Source: Sindora glabra (taxonomy: Eukaryota > Streptophyta > Magnoliopsida > Fabales > Fabaceae). From it: a stretch of 64,000 nt of DNA. The notes under the pieces are model-generated. The model searched no databases. It worked only from the letters and a program-made list of their open reading frames with translations, and was not told the DNA's origin. The translations under genes and the position numbers were made by a program. Location of the stretch: contig CM035235.1 in assembly GCA_020226215.1 (NCBI GenBank), forward strand, positions 7,143,151 to 7,207,150, given 5' to 3'. Positions 1-11,419 of this stretch are shown here, in pieces (positions within the stretch are counted from its first letter, which is position 1; each line of letters begins with the position of its first letter).

Positions 1-25
1 TACCATTGAATATACTCCATTACAG

Positions 26-2989
26 GTTTCACCTTTGCTGAGTTTAGTTGCATACGAACAAGGAACAGCAAAGTTACTTGCTGTCATTTTTCTTCTGATG
101 GGAAGTTGCTTGCCAGTGCTGGACATGACAAGAAGGTATGTTTTTTTTGGCAGAATAAGGACAGAGTTCCACATTTGTGGAATGTAACTGGTGAACATGA
201 TAATTTTGTTTTCTTTTTCTGGACATTAACAGTGTGAGATCATTACTACACTATCATGCCTACCTTGTTTCTAACTTAGTCTGTTTAGATTTTGAGCATC
301 TCACTTTCTCATCTTTTCTATGAGGCATCATGGCACCTGTATTTTGTCTTGCGAATGATTTCATATTAGGGTTGTTTCATCCTATCACATTTGATATACA
401 TAGTGGTACTTTTCCAACATTTTGACTTATTTTAGGTAAATCTAACATTTTGATTTTCTTTGACATGGAAATGATGTTTTGTTTTGTTTTGTTGTTTGGG
501 AGGGTTTGAGCAGTGATCATTTACTTTGCAATGGCATCAATAATAACTGAGGAAATTTTCATCATATTTTGAAATACTAATAAAGGTTTATTTTGCCTTT
601 TGCTTGTGGCTTAGGTTGTCCTTTGGAATATGGACAATTTACAGACGCAGAGCACTTCTGATGAACACAAATCAGTTATAACAGATGTCCGTTTTAGACC
701 AAATTCATCTCAGCTGGCAACAGCCTCAGTTGATACAACTGTGCGTCTATGGGATGCAACCAAGGTAATAACCTTTTCCTAGTCTTCCTAGAAACTTGCA
801 ATCTGGATTCCAGCATCTGGAGGCCTTGTTCCCTTTGTGGGTTGACATTCTTTTGTCCTTTAGAATTTTCTTATACCATAAGTTAACTATTCTAAGTTTT
901 CAATGCAGCCGAGCTATTGTCTACAAGAATATAGTGGACCCAATTCAGCTATTATGTCTCTTGATTTCCACCCTAAGAAGACTGATATTTTCTGTTTCTG
1001 TAATAATGACAATCAAATTTGCTATTGGAATATTAATTCAGCCAACTCCACTCGAATTTCTGAGGTTAGATTCACAAATACTTTCTGTCGTTTCATTTTT
1101 TTTTTATGCTTACTTATTTTAATTGATTCTTGTAGGGAGGTGCTGCACAAGTGAGGTTTCAGCCAAGAGTGGGACATCTACTAGCAGCAGCATCGAATAA
1201 ATTAGTATCAATTTTTGATGTTGAAACTGATAGATTAATGTACTCATTCCCGGTATGTTTTATAGACATTACCTGTATGTTTTATAGACATTACCTGTTC
1301 ATTGCTATCTAAAGTATAAAGCAAATTCTCCCTTTGGTAGGTCTCCAAAATTTTTTGGTTTTACCATGCAATCTGTTCTGAAGAAATAAGATTAAAGAGA
1401 TCATATGTTCTTAGATGATAAATTTGAAAACCTTGTTATTACATATTTATTACTTATTCAATATTAGGAAGTTTCTCAGTAACCATTTCCTTTCTGCTGG
1501 AATTTAATGTATTCCCTTTGCATCTCTTTCTTGGTTTTACTCACAATATCGGCCTCTCTCCTCTTTATCTAGCCATTATTGTAAAGTTATGTGATTAGTA
1601 GTATAAATTGATAGTGGTGATTCAGGGTACAGGCGAGATACAATTGTTTGTAGATAGCACTTTTAGCTTGGTTACTTTGAACACTACAGTTACAATCTAG
1701 AATAATGGCATTTTCCTTTTAGGATTTGTATTTGTGATAGGTCTTGTGATTAAATGACTTCATTACCTTTTTTAGGGTCATCCTGAAATAGTGAATTATA
1801 TTTGCTGGGGTGCAAATGGAGATGTGTTGGCGTCTGTGAGTCAGAACTTTGTGAAGATTTGGTCATTGAATTCAGGAGAATGCATCCATGAGCTAAACTC
1901 TAGCGGAAATCAGTTTCATTCCTGTGTTTTCCATCCAAGTTATTCTACTCTGTTGGTTATCGGAGGGATTTCGGTAATTTTTTTTGTGTTCATTATCTGT
2001 TGGAACATAGAGGTGGAAGAACTGGGTTCAATGTCTGCATGCATCACACACAGCACACGTGCACCCATATCTTAACTGTGAGCCCGCCAAAACATCCTGA
2101 AATGATCCGTTCAGTGATGATAAATTTTAAGGCAAATAGTTTAGTGTCTGATATCGCATAATCTTTGTTGTCAGCATGAATTGACATTTTAACTTGGACA
2201 ACACCATTGACTTAAGTAAATCCATGTTTTTCAAATTAATTATGAATCCTTCCAATTTTGAAATAAAAATGTAGCTAGAAAGAATTAAGTTTTTATGGAT
2301 TTAGATCATCAGTGAGAAGTAAAACAAATCTTCTGATTTCATTTAATTTTGATCATTGTATTCCGAATTCTGAGTTGTGTCTACTATAAATCTCTACTTG
2401 ACCTTGATCATAATTTTGTGGGGGGTAACAAAATTGTGGAGAAAAGTAATTTGGGTGTCTCAGGTTTCTCCAACAGGTCAATTTATCCAAATGTGCATGG
2501 AGAACAACACAAACCACTAATTAACAAGGCACATCTTGCTAGGCATTTGACCTTTTTTTAGAGTATGCTATTCTCATTATCGCTAATTATAAGTCTTTCT
2601 ACAATAATACATTATACATTTTGAGTCAAATTATAATGCTTACTTAAAACAAGTGAGACCTATATAACTTCGATTGTGCTCTACTTACAGTTGTAAAAAT
2701 GTTTTGAAAGTGGTTGCAAGAATAATAGTTTCATTGTCATCGAAGTTTCGGCTAATATGTCTGTTACCTTTCAGTTGAGTAAACATCAGAATATATTATG
2801 TATGTTGATCTTCTGCTAATTTATTTCACCATGTTCTGGTTGCAGTCCTTGGAGCTGTGGAACGTGGCTGATAATAAAAGCATGACAATTCCAGCCCATG
2901 AGAATATCATCTCTGCATTGGCACAATCTCCTGTCACCGGAATGGTTGCATCAGCAAGTCATGACTGCTCTGTGAAGTTATGGAAATGA
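26..2989 (+). CDS. LUH: LEUNIG/LEUNIG_HOMOLOG-type WD40 transcriptional co-repressor, 3' part (six exons)
   Basis: The coding exons read 26-135, 615-764, 909-1064, 1136-1252, 1776-1973 and 2846-2989 (TGA). All start after AG, end before GT and join in phase 0. The roughly 290 residues are a run of WD40 blades: SAGHDKKVVLWNMD, TASVDTTVRLWDATK, SVSQNFVKIWSLN and the C-terminal SASHDCSVKLWK. The blade spacing and the ending on the last WD blade match the plant Groucho/Tup1-like co-repressors LEUNIG and LEUNIG_HOMOLOG. In that family an N-terminal LUFS domain binds SEUSS adaptors and the WD40 propeller binds transcription factors, acting in the nucleus. That N-terminus and the Gln-rich middle lie left of the window. 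LUH rather than LUG is a judgement from the last blades and is less certain than the family. A 3' UTR should follow 2989, probably ending within about 250 bp; no poly(A) site is assigned. Confidence 0.9.
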
Positions 2990-4205
2990 ATTTCAATATA
3001 TCCTACATATACTTTGGAAGACACGCTTTATTCTGAAATACCAGAAACTCCAGTGAAAGCGACAATAGGATTTTGAACTTAATAGAATAATCCCAAGTGT
3101 TATAACCTTAGATGTAGTTGTATTAGTATTGTGATACAATTTTGTATCAGAATTATATGTTAATTTAAGATTATGAGAGGTAACTATGTACAGCCACTAC
3201 TTTTCTAAGTTTTTTCAATATTTTGTTTGGAACTATTTTATTTCCGAATATGGATTTCCTTAATTTCTTTTGGAAATTAAGAGAGTGAATTTAGAAGGGA
3301 CTGGTATTAAAAAAAAATTGTTGTTATTGAAATTCTGGAATCAATATAAAACTCCAGATCCTAGAGTGTGTTTTTTATCCTTCTAATTCCGAAGGAAATT
3401 GGCATAATAGAGAGTAATCACATCCAACGTCTGCTGAAAGGGGAATACTTAAGAGGGAGTATCTTTGCAGAGGGAGAAAGATGGTGTATTTATTTCATAT
3501 GGGTTATTTGAGGTTTCTATTTGATACTCTGAATTTTAAAATTTTCCAATTTCAATAATTGTTACACGTTAAGTCCAAATTACGTAATACATTTTCATAT
3601 GGCAGTTGCAGTAGTTGTACATGGAAAAATTTTATATGCTTAAACAAATGTCTTCACTTTATCTAATGAATTAAGGTCAGATTATAAGATTTTAAATGTC
3701 TTGAAAATTGGAAAGTTAATTTTTTCAATGTGTGTGGGTTTCACAAATGGACTATAAGATTATATTTATTAAATATAAGGATAAGAACATGTATTATATG
3801 TGTTGCGAGAGTTAAAAATTTCTCCACTTAATCACGGTTCATGTTAAAATTACAGGATGAACTTCTTATTGGAGAGCTAAGCCATGAGTTAAAAGAATAT
3901 TTTCGTTGTGATCTCCTCGACTTCCCAAGAAGATGGAATGTGTCAAGTTTAGAAGTAAGAATGGAATAAAATAATGTTATAAAGAGTTTTATTTCTTAAG
4001 AAGATGAGTATTTCACTGTTAGATTATCTTTTTTTAAATTTGAAAGTGAATGAATTAAAATTACAAATTTCAATACATTAAATATAACTTAAAGTAAAAA
4101 CACTTAACTTCTTGTGAAGTGAAATTTTCTATAGCATTGTTTTTATGAGAAACTCTAATACTTTTGTGGTATATTGTATTGTACATAAAACTTCACTCAC
4201 ATTTA
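2990..4205. other. 3' UTR of the WD40 gene and AT-rich intergenic DNA with one exon-like island
   Basis: The first couple of hundred bases after the WD40 stop are presumably 3' UTR. Beyond that the DNA is AT-rich with no long frame. The exception is a 99-bp island at 3856-3954. It is open throughout, preceded by TACAG and followed by GTAAGA, and would encode 33 residues beginning DELLIGELSHELKEYF. I do not recognise the protein. It may be an orphan exon or a relic of a broken gene. Confidence 0.4.
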
Positions 4206-4835
4206 TAGATGCATAGAATATATATATATATATATGCACTTAGATATTACCATTCCTTTTTATTAGATATGAAACTAATTTCATTTGGAATGGAAGTAAT
4301 AAATGATAAATTCTTCTTAACAAACATTTTTCAAAGGAATGAACTCAAAATTCTTTACAAATAGTATCGTATTTAAAAAAGTTAATTTGTGGGGAAATGT
4401 ATATATATTTTAATTATTATAAAAATTAATATTTAAATAAAAATAAAATACTATTTTTATTCTTAATTTTTCTTTCTATTTGTATTAATATGTTTAATAA
4501 ATAAGATTTTAAGCATTTTAATATAGATGCATATTTAATAGGTCTTAGATATTTCCTTACTTCTTTATTAAATCTAAGACTAATTTTGCTCGAAGTGAAA
4601 GTAATAAATGATAAATTTTTACAAATAAAATTGTCTTCAAGAATCAAATTCAAGATTTTTTATCGACAGTGGTATATTTAAGAAATCTAATTTGTTGGTG
4701 GCAATATATACATGTAAAAATAAAAAATTTAATTATTATAAAAAATAAATATTTAAATAAAAATAAAATATTTTTTTCTTATTTCTCTTTTTATGTGTAT
4801 TAGTATGTCTAATAAGATTTCAAGTATTTTAACTT
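4206..4835. repeat. Diverged two-copy tandem repeat, period about 318 bp
   Basis: Copy 1 (about 4206-4523) and copy 2 (about 4524-4835) share ordered landmarks: TAGATGCATA, a CTTAGATATT block, AAGTAATAAATGATAAATT, a TTTAATTATTATAAAAA block, AATATTTAAATAAAAATAAAATA and AATAAGATTT. The copies differ by many substitutions and small indels, so the duplication is old. Copy 1 carries a short (TA)n tract at about 4218-4235. There is no coding potential. Confidence 0.7.
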
Positions 4836-5327
4836 TTCTTTAAAAGAAAATTTTTCTTCCTTAACTAAATTTTATGACATATGAAGGAAATGCTAAATAA
4901 ATCATAGGGACAATACGTATGATTAGTATATATGTATAATTTTCCTTTGTCTATAGGTGCAATTACCCCTACTACTAATGCAATAAATTCTTCGTTGTTT
5001 ACCAGACTTGACAGGCTTTGAAACTCAGCCTATTTTCGTTACCCAAAATAAATGTTGTGCACAAAGTATAAATCTTTCTTTGTGCGGGTGTGTGCCCGTG
5101 TGGTGCGTTAAAAACCGAGGGTGCCCATATCCATACGTGCTTAAAGAGATAAAAATTGTACTTTGTCTGGACATTCTTTTTAAAACTATTTTTAAAAATT
5201 GGTTTTTTAAATATTATTTTTAAATTCAAGAAAAAAATTAGAAAGTAGTCAATGGTACAAATAAAAAAATATTTCATTTAAGTATAAAATTATCATAAAA
5301 ATAAATTAAAAAATATCTAAAATTATT
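4836..5327. other. Intergenic DNA with a less AT-rich island
   Basis: Most is AT-rich. The stretch at about 4990-5145 is clearly richer in G and C. It contains short overlapping frames on both strands (72 and 92 codons), neither of which resembles a known family. I see no supportable gene. Confidence 0.3.
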
Positions 5328-5464
5328 TTTTTATTTTTAATTTATATATTTGAGATTATAATTTTAAAAAAAGTTACCCAAACAGAAAATTTTTATTTTT
5401 AATTTATATATTTGAGATTATAATTTTAAAAAAAGTTACCCAAACAGAAAATTTTTATTTTTAA
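5328..5464. repeat. Perfect tandem duplication, 62-bp unit, 2.2 copies
   Basis: Copy 1 is 5328-5389, copy 2 is 5390-5451, and a 13-bp start of a third copy is 5452-5464. The two full copies are identical by eye, each ending in AGTTACCCAAACAGAAAA. This implies a recent slippage or duplication event, or a local assembly duplication. Confidence 0.9.
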
Positions 5465-8400
5465 AGACATAAAAACATAATGTTTTTAATAACAATAAAC
5501 AAATTCATTATCTTCATTCTTTTATTTTCACACTCCCACAAAAAAAAAAGATTTTAAATTTGGTTCCACAGTCCACACCTTATATTAAAAGACATAGGAA
5601 AACACCCAATTTAAACATAGGTTTAACATTTTTGTAAAATTGCATGGACTTTGACAAGGGACCGATTGTTCTTATCATAAACTAATTTGTCAACACATTC
5701 CATTTAGTTTTGAGACAGAAGTTTGCTTGAATGGTAAGTTCTGGGGATTAATAATAACATTATATTAATTTGATGGCGAAATTGTCACACTATCAGAGGG
5801 ACTGATTTCTCACACGCACTGGGAGATGTATTTAGATGAAAAAAAATTATATGATACTAATTTAATAATAAAAAATTAATAAAAGATATTATTATTAATT
5901 TATCATCATTATCAATTATTTTTATATTAATAAATTTATCATTATGATAATGAGAAAGAATAAGTAATATTGACTTGAATATTTTAAATTAAAATCTCTT
6001 CATTAAAATTATTTAAATGCCCATTGTTATTTTATTATTAGTAAATTAATGTTATGATTATTTTAAATGATTGAGTAGAGAATGCTAACTTCCACGTAAA
6101 TATGGAGGTTAGCAATTCCCCGTATATATATATACATATCTTATTTTACACATATATTTGCCTCTCTTATTCAAATAAAAAATAAAAAACATGAGTGCAT
6201 TTTTTTCAAAAGTAAAAGAAAAAAAAAGTGAGTGTAAAGCAAATTTACACTAATATTCACCGATATCTTTAAAAATTATTGAAATTCTTTCATTGTAAGT
6301 AAAATTTTTTAATTATTTTTATTTTATTTTAATAATGTATCATCTTTTATTTATTATAATATTAAAAGTTTTTTAAATTAAATTTAAATTTTTATTTAAT
6401 TAATACATATAGGATTGAGTGTGCATGCGTGGAAAGGATGACTTCAGTGAATTAAATACATTATTAATTTTAATAATAGGATGTGAGTTTTTCCTCTTTG
6501 GAATCATAAAAGTGAAAGGTAGTTCATTATAAATAACTCTTCAATCTTAGGGGCTATTCGTAGAATATTTATCATATTTTTAAAAATATTTTATGAGAAT
6601 ATTATATTTTTTTTATTTTTTTTAAAAATTTAAAAACTTATTTGAGAATATAAAATTTTTAAAAATATTTTATGGACTAACTTTTCTTTTAAATATTTCA
6701 ATGAGAGCAAGTGGATATATGAGAATATTAATGCTAAAATAAAAAGTTAATTTTTTCTCATCTATTATTGAGGGATTTTTTTTATGCAAATTAGATTTTA
6801 TCACATATTATGTGATATGATAATAAATTTTTGATTTTTAACATATGTCATATATTTCCATTAACAAAACCAAGTCACCAGAAGCTAAAAAAAAAAAATC
6901 TTGAGAGCTCTGTATTGATTTAGTGTTATTAATTTTGCATTATTTTATAAAATTTTAATTAAAAAGTTTATATAAAAATTATAAAAGTAATTTTTTCATA
7001 TTAAATTTCAAAATTTTTTATAAAATAATATAAATTTATTTAAATTTTATATTCAATAGATATATGAAAAAGTCAAAATTCTATTATTAAAATTATATAA
7101 AAATTCTTCAATAATTTTTCAATTTTATATAAAACTAGATCTTTAAATGAAAAAGTTGATAACATTAATTTTTCCCCTTTTTTGGGCAAAACTCATAAAA
7201 ATGCAAACGGCATGTACTCTTATAATTTTTTTTTAAAAAAATTATGTTTTATATATTATTTTATTAAAAATATAATTTTTATATGAAAGAAAATTTAAAA
7301 GAATTTTTATATGTTAAATTCTAGAAATTTAATTTCATTTTTGTGTTCTTGTTAAGAGTGACAATTTATGTTTATGTATCATATTCATGTCATATGAAAT
7401 AATAGTAACACCTGGAATAAGTTCAATCTAAATCCGAATCAAATAATAATGTATCATGTTAGATCAATTCTTTTATTAAACATGTTAAGATATGTTAATT
7501 CATATAACCTATTTAATGTTTCAATTGACAATATAAATGGGTTTTGATAAATATGAAAGTGATTAGGGAAGATAGGAGTTACAAGTCTGTAAGATATTTG
7601 TGGAATGCTTAGTTGGTATTTGTTCACGGTAGAGTCTCAAGTTTGCTAAAATTTTGTTGCAATGCTAATTGTAGTATTATGGATAAGAATCAGTGGATCC
7701 TATTTGTGAGATATTAAAAAATTTTATGATTGTTTAGGATAAAGTTATTTGATAAAAGGTACAAATTAATTAATTATATTAAAATTTTATATTCTTAAAA
7801 ATTTAAATATTTTATATATTAAATCATTTATTATGTTTCAATTGAAAATAACTCAAATTATTAATTTATTAGGTGATAAAAGTCTATATTTATATAATAT
7901 TAATTAAAATTATGATTTGTTATAATTTATAATAAAAAATTGGATACAGTTATTTTTGAAAAATTAACAAAACTCCTAAAAATATACAAGATGAATTAAA
8001 TATAGGAATATAACATATTTGGGAATGTAAAAAAAATATTCAAAATAATATTTTATTTAACCAGACATAGAAACTTAAGATTCTGTTAAGCAAACACTCA
8101 TTTAATTCATTTGCAAATTAATGAAATTCAATTTTATTTTGTTCCGAAAGATGGATATATGCAAAAGAGTGGTGTGACTAGATAACCGAAAAAAAGAAAG
8201 AATAATGGTGTGCTATATCATTTAGTGGTCCCAAAATGGCAAAATATGCTCTGAAAGAGGCAAACCTTCATAAATAAATAATAAAATAGAGATAAATATA
8301 TACTCTTAACTATACTTTCAAACTCAACACCAATGCCTTCATAAATCCCAAATTCTAATTCCAAACCTCAATATTCAAAATCTAATACTATATTTTAAAT

Positions 8401-9639
8401 GCCAAATCTCAACTTGAATACTAAATTTCAAATTTCAAATCTTAAACTCCTAACATCAAATCCTGAACTTTTATTCTACCTAAAATAAATTCCAAACTTC
8501 AATTTATTTTTTTAATTCCATTTGCTTAAATATTGTAAGGACGGTTCGATACTTTTGAATTTTTTATTCACAATTTTTAAGTACACATGCCCCAATTTGA
8601 CTTCAATTATTCTTACACGTTTAATACAGATGGGATAAATTTAACTAAAATTATATTACGTACTTAGTTTGTTTCTTTCTATTTACATAAATACACAGAA
8701 AGTATTCAATATCCGACACTTTTAGTGATACACTAAGTTTGGATATTATCTTGAAAATTTTACTTAGGTTCGATTCTAACACCTTTTATATATATATATA
8801 TATATATATTACATGGATTATTATTTTTACGATATAATAAAAAATAAACTATTTAATAGATTTGACTTAAAATATGTTTAGAGTTAAAAAAAATCTGCAT
8901 TAAAATATTTTACTAATTTAATACTATCCATAATATCACTTAAAATTATTAATCATATATACATGGCTTATGCTTCGTACTCAAAGAAACGCCTACGACG
9001 CGAATTTTTACAATTTTTGTAAAACATTTTTATACTATCGCAACTTCTTATAAAAAAATAATTTTTTCATTACATGTAAAAAGGTTTTATAATATGACTC
9101 TAAGGATATTGTAACTTCTATTTGTTTATTTATGTAAAACTTGTATAAAACTATAATTTTTTGTAAAAGGGTTTAAATAAACTTGCCCCAAGTTAGTATT
9201 GGGGGAACAATGATAAGCTTTGACCAAAAAAAAAAAATCAACATAAATAAATGTCTAATGAGTTTAACTTTAGTATTCCTTAAGATATCTTGTAAGTTAG
9301 AAAAACTTGCATGAATACATTTTATACAAATAACATTTTTAGTTGTTAGTCAAACAACTTCTCCTATTTTAAATATTTAATTTTATAAATATTAAACATA
9401 GAAAATAATCAAAATATGCTAAGAATCAATACTTTATACACAAGAATTTTACACAATTACATAATTGTGCTTCTCTACTATTGGATTTTGTAAATTTTTG
9501 GATGGTCATAGCAAAAGATTAGCTGCTTACAAAAGTTATAATTTTCGACATACAATGTATTATAATTTAATAAAATTGTAAATATGTAAAAATTTTGTAT
9601 ATAATCAAGAGTTTATATTTGATGTAATGTAAGGATTTG
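5465..9639. other. Long AT-rich intergenic stretch without a gene
   Basis: No open frame above about 60 codons and no recognisable domain was found on either strand. Contents of note: palindromic AT-rich MITE-like patches near 6545-6690; a strand-asymmetric tract at about 8320-8515 in which the plus strand is C/A/T-rich and G-poor, with short AAATCTCAA / TTCCAAAC-type near-repeats; and a (TA)n microsatellite at 8787-8809. A box-B-like GGTTCGATTC at about 8768 has no matching tRNA fold around it. Confidence 0.6.
8787..8809. repeat. (TA)n microsatellite
   Basis: Uninterrupted alternating T and A over 23 bases in otherwise AT-rich intergenic DNA. Confidence 0.9.
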
Positions 9640-9648
9640 TAGTGTGCA

Positions 9649-11390
9649 TGGAGGGAAGATGGGTTGCTAAATGTGATGCATCAAAGGAGGAAGTGGACTA
9701 ACCAGCAAGGAGTACCCAAAAAAAAATTAAATAAGGTAAGGCTAGTTTTTCTAGTAGTGGATAGAAGGTTGTATATATGCAAATTGTTGGAGATGCCACT
9801 TGACAAGATGAAAGTGAAGGGAAATCATACAAGGATTCCTTGGGCAAGGGGGATAAAGGCATAAAGGAGGTGCAATGAGCCAAAGTAGTACAATGGCTAT
9901 CATTGAAGATATTGTAGAAGATGAAGATAATTTTAGCGGGTTCAAGGTAATTAAGGATATGAATGAAATGAGGCTTTACCTTAGAATAATTATCTCTAAA
10001 AATGAAAAAGAAAGGTTGAATCTTCCATGGAGAAAAACACTAGCAATAAATTATTTCGCTAAAAAATTAGCTTTAGATTACTGGAAAAAAATCACAATAG
10101 TTGTGGGAAAGAGATAGGATGTTAGATATCATAGGCCTCACAAATGATTATCATTTGGTTAAATTTAGTAAAATAGAAGATTTTGAATTTGCCCTTGTAG
10201 GAGGTTCTTGGCTGCTTTTTTATCATTATCTCACAATGCGAACTTGGCATCCTAGTTTTGATCCAATAGAGGATATTATAAAAAGGCTAGCTATTTAGAT
10301 TCACATTCTTGATTTACCAATTAGATGTTTTGACAAGAAAGTCCTAACCTTTTGGAGAATAAAATTAGTAAAACCTTTAGAGTTAATCCATTATGAAAGA
10401 ACAAGTTGCCACTATGAAAAAACAAGCTAAGGGTCATTATGCTCATATTTGTTTTAAAGTAAAATTTTCTAATATATATTTTCTTTTCAAGGGAAATATT
10501 ACTATATCTAAGACGAAAGTCTTCATACCATATGTTTTATATATGGTAAATATGGAGACCTTCAGGAGCATTGTGTTGTATATATGTAAGATTTGTAAAG
10601 GAAAGAGGAGATGTAAGCTCAAGTTGAAATAAGCGACAGACAAGTTGTTTTAATTGATATCAATAGTCATGAATATGGGGAGTGGATGGTTGCTCAACGA
10701 CAAAGAAATTGAAGGAAAGCTAACTTAAAAGCTAATATTGCTAGTGAAATAGGAAAGAATGGAAGTAAGTGAGATAATGGCTCTAGATTTGTCATTCTTA
10801 ACAATTAGGTGTTTGAGAGGAATGTAGATATGGTAAAAGGTAATGATGCAATAAGCACTCATGAGTAAGTAATGTAAAACATGAAGGTTTCAAAAGGAGA
10901 TAACATGTTGAGATAAAAGTGATATAAAGTACCCATAACAAGCAAAAAACAACCTCCATATCTAGAGCAAGTGTTGACAAAATAGCTTTTTAGGAAGTTC
11001 TTATTAATGTTGCTTCACATTATCTCAATATGCCAACTAGTGATATAATGGCTAATGCAGTTACAATTAATGGAGTAAAAAGTAGAGATTTAAATAAGGC
11101 TTTAGAAAAAAAGGTGTCTTTGAATAAGGAAAACATTATAGAAAATGTGAACTTTTCTCGAATCACTCATATTTCCACTACACCCATACACATGGAAGAT
11201 ATAAAGGTTAATCTAGTTCTTGCATTTAATCTTAAGAAAGATGTAAGGGGGCATTAGAAAATGAAACTCGTATGGATAAGAATCTGTTGGACCCTAATCG
11301 AGTTCTTGGCCTTAATGAAGGAATACACAAGGAAACCCATTTCTATAATAATGAAGCTTAGGCTTAAAATTTTGATCTATCCTCTTAATT
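9649..11390 (+). pseudogene. LINE ORF1 relic (DUF4283 domain, degenerate zinc knuckle)
   Basis: Across several frames the translation preserves the DUF4283 pattern of plant LINE ORF1 proteins. It has LPWRKTLAINYFAKKL (about 10018-10065), then NDYHLVKFSKIEDFEFAL, GGSWLLFYHYLTMRTWHPSF and DPIEDIIKRLAI (about 10143-10296). A GKYGDLQEHC-like remnant of the following CCHC knuckle lies near 10540-10580. ORF1 proteins bind RNA and accompany the element RNA. Stops and frameshifts at about 10116, 10296 and later break the frame, so no functional protein is expected. The 5' start is uncertain; an ATG at 9649 is the first candidate. Confidence 0.7.
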
Positions 11391-11419
11391 TTTTTTATGA
11401 TGATTAAAAAATTATTGGT

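Noticed and set aside
796..1122. 108-codon frame spanning a WD40 intron and exon 3
   Set aside because: It runs through the intron and out of phase with the WD40 exon; the spliced frame is clearly the real one.
8760..8785. GGTTCGATTC, a tRNA box-B-like word
   Set aside because: No A box at the right distance and no cloverleaf can be drawn; likely chance or an old SINE trace.
9698..9945. Two minus-strand frames opposite the LINE start
   Set aside because: They are antisense shadows of the LINE ORF1 region and resemble no family.
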